Assembly: GCA_003991915.1 (NCBI GenBank)
Contig: RQTK01000052.1
Location: forward strand, 396,212-460,211
DNA length: 64,000 nt
Origin: Elysia chlorotica
Lineage: Eukaryota; Mollusca; Gastropoda; Plakobranchidae
Direction: 5' to 3'
Shown here: one piece after another, positions 50,500-61,849 of the stretch
Layout: the number at the start of each line of letters is the position of its first letter
Numbering within the stretch: the stretch's first letter is position 1
Position numbers and translations under genes: made by a program
Notes under the pieces: model-generated
The model's input: the letters and a program-made list of their open reading frames with translations, nothing else
What the model was told of the DNA's origin: nothing
Databases searched by the model: none

Positions 50500-51480
50500 C
50501 ACTACCCGTGCCACACACAACAGGCAGCTGGACTGATCTCTTGTTTCGACTTCTGACGTCAAAAGGTCAAAGAGTTCTTTAACTTTGGTTAAAGGCGCTG
50601 TATATTAAATAACACGGACGGAGGCGAGTATTTTCTGAGGAGGGACACCTAATCAAGTCAAAGGATTCGACTTAAAGCGCCTTCTGCAAGGGGAATTCTT
50701 ATCAAGCTAGACAGGTTTTGGGCAGAAAAACAAAGCCAGCACCTTAGTCATCCGATAATGTGATTAGTTAGATTATACATACACCTAATTATACGTTAAG
50801 AAGATATCAGTCGGTCTAAAATTACAAAATGATACAACATGATCTAAGGGATAAAGATAAAAATATAGAGATAAGAAGATTATTACAACTGACTTTACCA
50901 ACGGCGATTCAGAGTTATCCGATTCCATCTGCGGCGAATACCAGATTACAAGGGCGCTGTAAACATTAATTTTGTGTAGTTTCTATAGTAAGGTAAATAC
51001 TCAAAAATAGGTGTCATTTGTGTAATATATATATATATATATATATAGTTTTCTATTATTGTCAGACTGGTAAAGAGAGTAATCATGTGCATAGAACATA
51101 AATGTACCCTCGACCTCTCTCTTGGAGGGACACAACTCGATGGTTGAGCCAGAGACACTTTGCACCCAAGCACTCGAGTACTGGCGGGATTGGTGTCAGT
51201 ATTTTTTGAGTGAACGCTGAGATAGAAATCCTGAAATACCTGCTCCTTTTCTGTGTGGCAGCACGCACAAGCGTTATAACATTTTGGCGTACGCGATATA
51301 AACTTGATTGGACTTCAGATCAATTGTTTTGCCAGCAATGGAAGAAAAACAACGTCCAGATCTATACAGCATAAAGATATTCACCGATGACCGAATTTTC
51401 TACTAGGAACAATAATGATTATTTCTTTGCTTTAAAAACCTTTCCCTATGTTCCAGATTGACCTACACGCGTATAGACAA
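50500..51480. other. mostly AT-rich, nothing firm
   Basis: Includes an (AT)n run at 51026-51048. No gene recognised. Confidence 0.6.
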
Positions 51481-51489
51481 CAGCTTTCA

Positions 51490-51690
51490 TCACTGGAACC
51501 TTTAGTAAGCATGACAGCGAGAGCGGAGAAAGCGCCGCTTCTCATTACCATATAATATGAATGCTAATATGCGACCGTGCGAAGCCGTTTGCAAGCAGCG
51601 CATTGGAATGAGGCTAGTTAGATCTCCGCGAAAAGATGAAAGATGTGAAGCTTCTGGAACGAGACTTAGGGCGCTGGGTGCTACCTTTCT
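51490..51690. promoter_or_regulatory. conserved-looking island with homeodomain/POU-like words
   Basis: About 200 bases of mixed GC with words such as CTCATTACCATATAATATGA, ATGCTAATATGC and GCATTGGAATGAGG. These resemble homeobox, octamer and TEAD-type sites. There is no useful reading frame. This is typical of developmental enhancers, but it is inferred from composition only. Confidence 0.25.
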
Positions 51691-51880
51691 GGTTATAATC
51701 CTCTAGGAGAAGATGCCACAGTTCGCCTAAGCTCTTTAATATTACAGCTAGATGATGTTTCATGCATTTCAGTTTTCTTATTACTGCGATATCTTGTTAT
51801 TTTTACTAAAGTAAAAGCTGGAGAGGTTTATACCGTCCATTTTCCACGTAGAGAAATTTAACAACAAATGCTGAACACGC

Positions 51881-51887
51881 TCTCTCT

Positions 51888-51947
<60 letters not shown>

Positions 51948-52036
51948 CTCTCCTCTCTTTTTTCTTTCTCTCTCCTCTCTTTCTTTCTTTCTCTCTCCTC
52001 TCTTTCTTTCTTTCTCTCTCCTCTCTTTTCCCATTT
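51881..52036. repeat. CT/CTTT microsatellite with higher-order repeat
   Basis: After a pure CT tract, a unit of about 30 bases containing TCTCTCCTCTCTTTCTTTCT is repeated about three times, giving a minisatellite-like structure. Confidence 0.95.
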
Positions 52037-52049
52037 CTCTGACTCACGC

Positions 52050-53000
52050 GCACACGCACACACGTCTATTACAATCGCTTTCCTGCGTGCTTCTACCTTT
52101 GACAGCTGAAAGTGGCAGTTTGTTCATAATAGTTATTGTATTGTCTCTGTTTTCATGACCATCGCTGTAGATTAGCCAAGACTTATCCGTTTTGACAGGG
52201 CTTAATATGTAACTAAGTATTATCTCTGTTTTTCATCCGTCGCTCTCTCTGTCTTTTTGAAAAAAAAGCACCTAATGCCATGGGTAGAATCTAGTATTTA
52301 ACGTGTCTCTATAAACATTTCAATTCAAGCTTGTGTGTACAATATCAAAATGCCTCTGATTTTAAAAATTAAACAGAAATGATTGTGAAAAAAATACCAC
52401 ACAGCTTTCAATTTCTTTTCACAATCAATGAGGCACAGTGAAATGTAATGAAGTAACAGGACATTAGTTCTCCCAAGAATCTAATCATACTTGCAGTCGC
52501 AAAGTCTTATTTTCTTCTAATTTTTCACTTTAAAGTCTAAGTAATAGCAAAAGACCAACGTTTTTAAATGAATCACACATTTGATATCTGAAGACGGGAA
52601 AGACGCGAAGAAACGAAAAATGGTCTGGTAGAAAAATATTAAGTCCGGAGAAAAAAAGAAAACATCTTGCGGAAAAACATATCAAGACAAAAATGTTATG
52701 TATAATATATATGCCTTTTTGTGGTAAGTGTCGAGTATAGAAAGTAAAACACATCGTGCTCAGAGACACATGAGGAATTTTTTGTGTGAAAACTACTTTT
52801 TTAATTTAAAAAAAAAATTCATACCCTTCAACTGGCAGTAACAAATGAACAATAGAATAACAAGACACTAAACAAGCATTTCTTACTTTCCTCTCCAAAC
52901 CAGTATTCTTTCTTACAAAAGATCTTATAGGGTCATGTAGTATGGCATTAGGCAAAGACAACAAACCTAGACAGCATTTTAAGAAGCCCTTGCTCCTCTA
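52050..53000. other. AT-rich stretch without recognisable genes
   Basis: Holds one copy of a dispersed AT-rich repeat (see 52705). No gene seen. Confidence 0.55.
52705..52905 (+). repeat. dispersed AT-rich repeat, copy 1
   Basis: Shares TGCCTTTTTGTG, TTCATACCCT.CAACTG.CAG and AACAATAxAATAACAAG in the same order and spacing with 54280-54480. It is strongly diverged and the family is unknown. Confidence 0.6.
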
Positions 53001-53060
53001 TCCCTTCTCTCTTCCTTCTCTCCCTCTCTCATTCCATCTATCTATCTCCCTGTCTCCCAG

Positions 53061-53299
53061 CGTACGTCTCTGCTTCCACTGGATGCATGGTTGGAGGCCC
53101 GTCTAAGTGGTGCCCAGACCAATATCATACGTTCTTTGTGGGCGCGGGCGCCATTAGTGAAAGCCGCCATTATGCGGAACACATCGGCCGGTTCCGGCGC
53201 TCTGTCTGGGCCGGCTTAGAACGGTTAGAAAATGGCGGCCGTGCCAGCGCCAGACTAAATATTGGCCGGATGATTGATGGCAGATCAATATATCAGTAA
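53061..53299 (+). CDS. candidate exon in a GC-rich block, unknown protein
   Basis: A strong pyrimidine-rich acceptor ends CTGTCTCCCAG at 53060. One frame enters with two bases and is open for 78 codons to a TAA; it includes KWCPDQYHTFFVGAGAISES and ERLENGGRASARLNIGRM. Another frame (phase 0) is open for about 50 codons and equally protein-like (LLPLDAWLEARLSGAQTN). Two good frames argue that the openness comes from high GC. The pyrimidine tract may be microsatellite-derived. The same block carries a cluster of GCCAT motifs and may be regulatory instead. Confidence 0.22.
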
Positions 53300-53374
53300 A
53301 TCACGGACTATCCTAATGGCAGCTTAATACAGGAGCGTTGATGGCTTTTTCTGATAGGTGAAGGTTAATGCCAT
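53150..53374. promoter_or_regulatory. cluster of seven GCCAT/ATGGC motifs (YY1/PHO core)
   Basis: Positions are 53150, 53166, 53232, 53277, 53316, 53341 and 53370, on both strands. About 0.4 would be expected in 225 bases. GCCAT is the core bound by YY1 and its fly homologue Pleiohomeotic, and clusters mark Polycomb response elements in flies. TGATTGATGG near 53271 also resembles a PBX-HOX site. Confidence 0.35.
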
Positions 53375-53739
53375 ATTTGTATTGCACACTATGGGTATGC
53401 TCTAAAAGCACGGCAATATGCAAGCATACCCGAGAGGTTTGTTGAGGCAAAGTCTAAGTTGATATTGGTGCTTTACAGTTACGATGGAAAAAAAACGAAA
53501 AAAAAAACTTTCATGATTATCTGAAGAAAAAGTAATGCGTAAAAAAAATCAAGCCAGTAGCTTAAATAAGATGTGAGGGATATATAATGCTTTCAAAGTA
53601 ACTAAAACTGTCGTTCTCATTAAAAAAAAATAGCTCATAGAATTGAATAGGCGGGTCTAGTCTCGAAATACCTTACCTGTGCTTACTACTGTAGTATATC
53701 TTCATTGAACGCAATTATAACATAATTATTTCAGTTTTA

Positions 53740-53960
53740 TGACGATGTGTGTACTATTCCCGACTCCCATGGCGGTCGTTGACGCATCGCTAGGCTCAGA
53801 ATGGTTATTAGACTCAGAATTTACATCTGGAAAGAACCATTGATCCTGGCTGCATAATGTTTTCTTTTGTGGGACACGCCGATAGCTTTACAGCCTTGCA
53901 CTATAGTTGCATCGAGCTCACAAGATTTGTGCGAGCTTCAATATTTACTGGGTAACCGGT
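53740..53960. promoter_or_regulatory. conserved-looking island
   Basis: Mixed-GC, non-repetitive block with another ATGGC (53769) and words such as CCATTGATCCTGGCTGCATA. There is no good reading frame. It may belong with the 53.0-53.4 kb block. Confidence 0.2.
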
Positions 53961-54279
53961 ATTGCGTTATGTGCAGCATCAAGACGTAAAGTAGACCAGT
54001 CATATGCAAAGCAGACTCATATACTATTCTTTTTTCTCTAACATACTTCAAAATAATGTTTACTTCTTTCAAATTTAAGGTTAACTTTTTTCACATACTT
54101 AATAAACTTTCAGACTGCTTAAAATAGAATACTAAGTCTTGTTTGTATTAGTTAAATTTAAAGCTATCCGTTATCAAACTTGATTTAATCCTAATTTATG
54201 AAAATCATTAGTCGATTAATTTTTGTTAGTTGGACTAAAATTAATTATACCTGTTACCTCAATTGTAAACATATTTTGC

Positions 54280-54480
54280 CTTTTTGTGCTAAATGTCGAA
54301 AATAAAAAGAAAAACATGATGTTTTCTTTCTCACCGCGCTTAAAGGCACATAGAACATATTGTATAATTATACTACTTTGTTTTTTATGAAAAAGAAAAG
54401 TAACAAAAAAACTATTCTGATTGGTTCATACCCTGCAACTGACAGCAATAAATAAACAATAAAATAACAAGGTACTTTCA
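54280..54480 (+). repeat. dispersed AT-rich repeat, copy 2
   Basis: Partner of 52705-52905, in the same orientation. Confidence 0.6.
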
Positions 54481-54719
54481 ATTACCGAAAACCTCCGACG
54501 GTTTACACTTACTCATCAAATGGAAAAAAAGCTGATTTGGAACCTCTCCAGAGTAAACATAAACATAACCATACTCACAGGCGTTGGGTGAGAAGTAACC
54601 GGTAATTTTACTCAACCGGTTTCTTCTAGCTATACCCATTACTATTAACATCGCTATTTCCCAGCGTTGTATACAAACAAAACATACTGAAAATTGGTTG
54701 TAGCACGATATCACAGTTA

Positions 54720-54920
54720 CTTCCTGTATCGTTACCAGATTGTAAGCTGACTTCTTTACCTGCTGCTAATGAGCCCGGCTATTTGTAAGGAATGCCAAAC
54801 AAAGCCTTTGAGAATGATCCTACACCGATCTAGAGGATAGAGCAAGGCTTGACTTCGTAAGCACCTTCACCCGGCTTTAATCTATAGATAGCTTCATGAC
54901 ACCCTTGCCACAATTGTGAC
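54720..54920. promoter_or_regulatory. conserved-looking island
   Basis: Contains CTGCTGCTAATGAGCCCGGC, TAAGGAATGCC (TEAD-like) and AACAAAG (SOX-like) in a GC-mixed block without a reading frame. Confidence 0.2.
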
Positions 54921-55047
54921 TTATGGTAATGCGATGTTTTTATATTAAATACAGCGGCTCAGATACTAATTACACAAATTCCTAAAACCATTTACAAAAC
55001 ACTCATCAGTCAAATCAATGGAGCAAAGGCAGCCTTGGTTAAAAGCC

Positions 55048-55170
55048 CAAGAGGAAATTTAAAGATTCTGTTTAACATATCTAACAATAATGCTTACTAT
55101 TAATAATAAAGAGGAAATTTAAAGGAAAAAAATCTCCTGTATTGTTTTAACATATCTAATTATAATGCAT
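55048..55170. repeat. imperfect two-copy tandem repeat, about 60-65 bp
   Basis: AGAGGAAATTTAAAG and TTTAACATATCTAA followed by ATAATGC occur twice in order, with a short insertion in the second copy. Confidence 0.8.
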
Positions 55171-55179
55171 ATTACTAAT

Positions 55180-56440
55180 CAACGTAGCTTTAACGTAAAA
55201 GGAAGCTCACACTTTATGTATAAACGTGGCGGCCCTTTCAAAATTTGTTTTGACCAATGTAAGAACAATGTTGCATGAGCAATGTTGCATATACACAGGG
55301 AAAAGTTGTACCTATTGTTAAAATAATCCAGAAATAATTGATTATATTTTTTGTTCAGAAATAGGGAAGGGGTGCGCTTGGAAGATGGATTGGTGGAGTG
55401 ATGAACGCCATTCGACATGGCACCTCACGGTGCATAGCTATCTCTAATCACTCATAATTATGAGAACAGTTACTTCAGAAAAATTTACGCCTGGTGATAC
55501 CTTGCATTAAAAAAAAGCGGAATAAATACACCCTCTATATACACAACTTCTTATTCATGTCTGTATGTTTCAAATGTGTGAGAGCAAGCCAAAGCTCTAT
55601 TCATGCCCTGAACCAAAGTTCTCAATACAGTTATTCTTGGAACAAATGCACGATCACAGAGAGTAAACTTTGCCTTTCACACTTTGTGCTCATTTTTGTT
55701 GAGCTGGGAACAATCTGGTGAAAGAGCAGCCTGCCTTTTACTCGTGCTTCTCCTCCGTTCCCAAAACGCATACAAACTGTGAACCTTAGTAAGCCGGGCG
55801 TTCCTGCAAAACAACATGAAATAATAACACAGTGTAAACCAATTGATTTTTTTATATTTAGTTTTAGATGGACGCCGCATACGCAATAACTCGTAACATG
55901 AAAGAAGCAGAACGTTAAACGATCATGACAGCAATTCGACACCTTCCTTCTTGTATTGAGTTGGCTGAAGGTGCTGCATGTGAGCATGTTTGAAAGTGTG
56001 AAAAGAAATTATATGTTCGCCCATCCCACTGCTTGTGTTTGCATTCTTTTTTTAGAATAAATTATACAGATTTGGGACAAGCACACTTGGTAAAATAAAT
56101 AAGCATACATTTTCTAATCACAGAGCTACATTAGTGACGGCCCATTAAATTTTGTGTCTTTTGACTTAGTACCTACCTCTCATAGAAATGAGCGGCAACA
56201 ATTTAATTTTATTTTATTAGTTTTCTCCAATACTTGGCATGCATTGCTCCTTAAATTTTTTCTCAAATCAAGAAGAAAAAACAATTATTCAAATTTTATT
56301 TCTTTGGATGAAAAGTAACTAGAGCATTACGTATATTTTAGGTACGACATTGGATGTCAGATTCATGACTACTAAAAATATGGAAGTATCAAAAAAAATA
56401 TGAACGACAAAGAAAACCACTTTGCACTTCTGAATCTGTG
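55180..56440. other. AT-rich stretch without recognisable genes
   Basis: A 118-codon minus-strand frame at 55631-55987 shows no domain or splice context and is not called. Confidence 0.55.
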
Positions 56441-56448
56441 ACATGGAT

Positions 56449-56511
<63 letters not shown>

Positions 56512-56580
56512 AGATCGACAAAGAAAACCACTTTGCACTTCTGAATCTGTAGCATGGATAACTCTCTCTCTCTCAGAGAA
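56405..56580. repeat. (CT)n microsatellite within a duplicated flank
   Basis: CGACAAAGAAAACCACTTTG through ATGGATAACTCTCTCTC and CTCAGAGA occurs twice (from 56404 and 56516). The first copy has a CT tract of about 58 bases and the second only about 14. This shows repeat expansion after a local duplication. Confidence 0.93.
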
Positions 56581-57268
56581 CTTACCCCGTTTCCCTAAGT
56601 AACCGCTCTAGGTAGTGCGTCCATTAGGCGCCCCAAATCTAATAACCCGTGCTCTCTTCCAATAAGCCTCGTCAGGGAGAAGGAAGTGAGTGGTTACTGG
56701 CTACTCTAACTTACAGTCATACTCAACTTTGAACATACCTTTCCAAAATCCGTTCATTTATATTTTTTTAAAATCCCAATAAGAAATTCATTTTAGTTGC
56801 TTCATGCGCAGTTTATTTGTCTTTGTAATTCTGCGATGTTAAGGATTGACTTGTAGCCATGTAACATTCTATGCATACTTCTTTTTCTTAAAACAAATTA
56901 TGAACTGTGTTTTATTGCCTGACTTGCTGTATAATTTTGATCACAAAAAAAACCAATGCTGTTGGAAACAAAAGCTCTCGAGGGTACATCGGTTACAGTT
57001 TATAGCTACATTTTATTCTCTGAAGAAGACATACGTGAGATTTAACATTTTCATGCAGGCCCTAAGCATCAACCAAACGTAAACGAAGATATTTAATCAA
57101 TATTACCATTGTGTATCGATAAAGACTTTTCTCTTTTTCTTCTTTCAACCTACTTAAGGTTTGAGTACAATCTATTTTTAGATCTAGATAGATCACGTCT
57201 GTCATTGTAATGAATGGACATCGTTGGGCCCCAAGACAGATTTTCGAAACAGCTCTAGATCTAGAGAC

Positions 57269-57417
<149 letters not shown>

Positions 57418-57849
57418 TTACAACAGTTACTAATGTACTACTATTATTCATAATTTTTAATTTTTTGCTTTATTCATCGGCCACATTTTGATATTTGCTT
57501 TAACATAATATCATGGGTTACGAAAAGCATGCTTTAATTTCTACATCTCCATGTAAGCAATTTTATTCAGGTGAATTCTGAAGACGTTGTAATTCTGAAC
57601 GCGTCAGGTGATTTTATAATATGTTGATGAAGATTTTTTTTTACATTTTCGCTCTCAATATTATTATCTTACTTGCACTTAGTCGCAGTAAATTTCTTTC
57701 ATGTATTCCCTTGACAAACACAAAAACATATTCCATATTTCACACAATATAGCATACAATTATGCAATGTTATTTTAGCGTATATACACATTTTATGTGT
57801 TTAAAAAAAAAAACTAGAAACCTCAAATCTGAAACCTCCTAAAAGTCAA

Positions 57850-58095
57850 ACGCATCTTGCTCAGACGACCCCGCTGTAAATCGATGGCCCGGGGGGTGCC
57901 CCCAATTCTGTTTCGATTGCCGTTTTGCTACATTTGCTTATTCATGAGTCTAAAGATCCTGTTTAACATTCCCGATAGCCTCTTTCGGCTGATTACCCTC
58001 TCAGCTAACTCTCTTTATACATCTTCCCTTTCTCTTTCTTCAAAAGGTCTACCCCGTTTCTTATTCTTAGCAATCTTCACAACTATGGCTTGAAC
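57850..58095 (-). pseudogene. possible decayed coding sequence, origin unknown
   Basis: One minus-strand frame reads as protein-like over almost its whole length. It includes DTVQAIVVKIAKNKKRGRPF, with a basic KKRGRP motif like a nuclear-localisation signal or AT-hook core, and later ELAERVISRKRLSGMLNRIF. It is interrupted twice. It may be the decayed remnant of a gene or mobile element, or a terminal exon plus chance. The mirrored plus-strand frame is hydrophobic and low in complexity. No family is recognised. Confidence 0.22.
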
Positions 58096-58437
58096 GGTGT
58101 CTTTTTCTATGTGAAATGCTAGTACATGTTTTATGTTTTAGAGGAAAACAAAAATGAGTTGTTTTTCTTAAACTGTATTTTTCTGTTTATTCCTAAATGT
58201 TTCTTGTTCATCTCTGTTGAGTTGTTTGCACAGGACGGTGATAAACTTCCTTGATGTTGCAGCGGTGCTCCATAACCTGGAAGCCCTCACAAGACAGTCA
58301 AATATTTGTTTTAAGCAAATGATGAATCACAGAACTTCACTCTTTCAGATGGAAACAAGAACAGTCAGAAATAAAGGCTGTAAAAGGAAAATTTAAGAAC
58401 AAAACGTAGGGAGGCTGATGATACAGAGATAAAGAGG

Positions 58438-58438
<1 letters not shown>

Positions 58439-58484
<46 letters not shown>

Positions 58485-58530
58485 CAGAGAGAGACAGAGA
58501 GCGATAGAGAGAGAAATAGAGGGAGAGGGT
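58439..58530. repeat. GA-rich microsatellite
   Basis: Pure GA core of about 40 bases, then GACA/GATA-interrupted sequence. Confidence 0.96.
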
Positions 58531-58539
58531 TAAAGAGAC

Positions 58540-59150
58540 ACATATCCATTGCACAATTATAATAATTAACCTGTTATTCTAATATCTTTACCGGTTTCCT
58601 TAATTGATATTTATTAATCACGCATGGTTCAACATCGAGAGTTTAAAATATGAAAAAGGAAGGGATAATCTTCGTGTATCAATCGCGTGATTATTTTTCA
58701 TGAAAATAGACAAAAATGATTTTAACGATAAAAATCAATTCTTTCAATAGTATATGGATGAAAAATCAGCTATGGACTTCAAGATACTATACTACAAAAA
58801 ATGTGTTTTAACTTTTTATCCGTTTTTAACGGATGTAAAAATAACATGGATGTTGCTCTTTGAGGATCGTGAAGTAGTGAAAGGAGTTATTGCAAACAGT
58901 TTTTGTTTTAAAGACTAATACAGAAACTAAGATCACAATCATGTAGTTGTAAATGCTTATCAATTATTTATGTCATTACTAAGTATTATTATTTCCAAAT
59001 CACTGTGAACAATCCATCCTTCTAATGTATTCATATATATACCGACGCGGCGAGCTTCATCTCAAACTGTGTTGATGTCTTCACGAAATCGTTGACTAAC
59101 AACAACGCAGTAAAAAAATCATGGGAATAAAAAAAAATTCGAAAAAAAAG
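58540..59150. other. AT-rich stretch without recognisable genes
   Basis: Nothing supported. Confidence 0.6.
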
Positions 59151-59159
59151 AACTAGTTC

Positions 59160-59512
59160 TTAAGATAATACCCTCAAATCAACAGGTCGCTTTGGTAACG
59201 CTAGGCTGACCACTAGTTCACTGGAAAAGGCTGAGCCGAAGGCCCTTCCTGGCTGCCGCTGCTGTTTTTGTCTGGTCCTCGACGGGATTAAAAAGCTCTT
59301 CTTGATTTTCAATGACTTCCTTCCAGGGAAAGCCATGCCTGGGGCAGTTCCTAATTTCTCACTGGGAACAAGACCATATCCTGTCCCATTAAGACGGACG
59401 TCTGCCTCACGAGAACCCATAGGGCTGTCACCGGTGACGCTGACAGGGACCAACCAGTCTGGCTCACAGTTTTCTTCTATTTCATGTGGCTTTTCTGGGT
59501 TTACAGACGTGG
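59160..59512 (-). CDS. candidate terminal exon, unknown protein
   Basis: On the minus strand an acceptor with a T-rich tract (CCAATATTTTTTCTTGCCAAAG) leads into a 353-bp block. It enters with two bases and reads 116 codons to a TAA. The peptide includes EIEENCEPDWLVPVSVTGDS, RLNGTGYGLVPSEKLGTAPG and a basic tail KSLKIKKSFLIPSRTRQKQQ. Composition is balanced and GC is well above background, and this is the longest non-repetitive coding-like frame in the window. A later acceptor at AACCCAG is also possible. The opposite strand is open too, but reads less like protein. No domain is recognised; a disordered cytoplasmic or nuclear C-terminus would fit. Confidence 0.42.
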
Positions 59513-59639
59513 CTTTGGCAAGAAAAAATATTGGGTGGTTTAAAGATTTAAGACATGTTGCACATAGTGAGGATTTGTGCATTCATAGAGCTATGTAGAA
59601 ACTAGGGAAATACACGGTCAAAATTCTTTGAAAGCAATG

Positions 59640-59640
59640 C

Positions 59641-59704
<64 letters not shown>
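59640..59704. repeat. (TGTC)n/(CT)n microsatellite
   Basis: About seven TGTC units followed by a pure CT tract, ending where the tandem duplication begins. Confidence 0.97.
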
Positions 59705-59712
<8 letters not shown>

Positions 59713-60787
59713 CTTCCTCCCCCCCCCTCTCTCTCTCTAGCTAAATCTGCCTCATCGTATGTCAGTCTGTCTGCCCCTTTCTTTCTTTTTTCCTTTCATT
59801 TACTACCTTTAGTTGTTTCCCTCATACTATTTTACTGATTCACACGCATTGATTTACTCCATATTATTTCTCACGAATCTTTTTTCCTTCATCCAAAGAC
59901 AATGAAATGCCCAAACCACCAAAACATGTTTGACTTAGCCGTTTTCCCACACAAACCTAAATGTTCATAATATTGAACTGACCTTTTAAATTACACTGTC
60001 TAAGAAGTTCGAATGAAAATCATCCAATTAACTTGATGAACCGCTTATTTTGCTCGATGTTCATTTCTGATCATATTATTATAACATTATGAACATTTTT
60101 AAATTTCTATCTAACTACTTTATCATTAGATTATTAAAAATTGTTTTGAAACAGACGCCTTACATCGATTCAACATAGGCATTATACCATAAACTATTTT
60201 TAAAGCAGGGTCCTTAATCAGGTTTCTTATTTAAGATGAGTATGGCATTATTATGAGTAATGTTATTGAAATTTAAAAAAAAAACTGTTATAGATCAATC
60301 TTCTTATGCTAAAGTGATAATATTAAAGATCCGGTAGATTGCTGAACATATTTCTTTCAAGTCACACATTGCCTTTAGGATTTCTAAATAAAAACGATAT
60401 GAAGAAACTGAGAAAAAAATTCTTTAGTTTAGTTTTCTCACAGAAAGGCTTGGAGTTTAAATTTTCAAAATGCTTACGAATTTAAAAATGCCATTCAGAA
60501 AAAAAAAACATGAATGATATAAACACAGTTACCTTTGTTTGTTATACATATAGGGGCATATGTTTATATCTCTTGGATTTTTTTGTATTGCATCAAAATT
60601 AGGAAGACCTTATAAGTTTTATTAGAAATAGCAATCTGTGTAGCGCTTCCTTTATGTCGGTATCAACAACGTTTAGAGAGGATAACATCGCATTAAATTG
60701 AATTAATCTAACAATAATCAATAGCGAACATCAATTTTTTTACCGTTATATGATCAGGAAATCACAAGCACGTCAGCTGGTTTTCAA
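59705..60787 (+). repeat. 1.08-kb tandem duplication, copy A
   Basis: Starts with a T run and CTTCCTCCCCCCC and ends GTCAGCTGGTTTTCAA, directly followed by copy B. It contains no gene. Overall identity to copy B is high but patchy. Confidence 0.96.
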
Positions 60788-61835
60788 TTTTTTTTCTTCC
60801 TCCCCCCCCCTCTCTCTCTCTAGCTAAATCTGCCTCATCGTATGTCAGTCTGTCTGCCCCTTTCTTTCTTTTTTCCTTTCATTTACTACCTTTAGTTGTT
60901 TCCCTCATACTATCTTACTGATTTACACACGGTGATATTATTTCTCATGAACCTTTCTTCATTCGTCCAAAGACAATGAAATGCCAAGACCACCAAAACA
61001 TGTTTGACTTAGCCGTTTGCCCACACAAATCTAAATTTTCATAATAACGAACTGACCTTTTAAATTACACTGTCTAAGAAGTTCGAATGAAAATCATCCA
61101 ATTAACTTGATGAACCGCTTATTTTGCTCGATGTTCATTTCTGATCATATTATTATAACATTATGAACATTTTTAAATTTCTATCTAACTACTTTATCAT
61201 TAGATTATTAAAAATTGTTTTGAAACAGACGCCTTACATCGATTCAACATAGGCATTATACCATAAACTATTTTTAAAGCAGGGTCCTTAATCAGGTTTC
61301 TTATTTAAGATGAGTATGGCATAATTATGAGTAATGTTATTGAAATTTCCACACACATAAAAACTGTTATAGACAACCTTCTTTTATTAAAGATCCGATA
61401 GATGGCTCAACAAGAATCTTTCAAGTCAAATATTGCCTTAAAGGTATTCTACAAAAAACGATATGAAGAAACTGAGAAAAAAATTTCTTTAGTTTAGTTC
61501 TCTCACAGAAAGGCTTGGGGTTAAAATTTTCAAAATGCTTGCGAATTTAAAAATGTCATTCAGAAAACAAACACCTATGATATAAACACAGTTACTTTTG
61601 TTTGTTATACATATTGGGGGCTTATGTTATATCTCTTGGAATTTTTCTGTATTTCATCATAATTAGGAAGACCTTATAAGTTTTATTTTAAATAGCAATC
61701 TGTGTAGCACTTCCTTTATGTCGGTATCAACAACGTTTAGAGAGGATAACATCGCATTAAATTGAATTAATCTAACAATAATCAATAGCGAACATCAAAT
61801 GATCAGGAAATCACAAGCACGTCAGCTGGTTTTCA
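60788..61835 (+). repeat. 1.05-kb tandem duplication, copy B
   Basis: Head-to-tail with copy A, ending GTCAGCTGGTTTTCA. Bases 61049-61348 match copy A 59975-60274 with a single difference, while the flanks show about 8-10% differences and indels. Confidence 0.96.
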
Positions 61836-61849
61836 TGTTAAATTACCAA

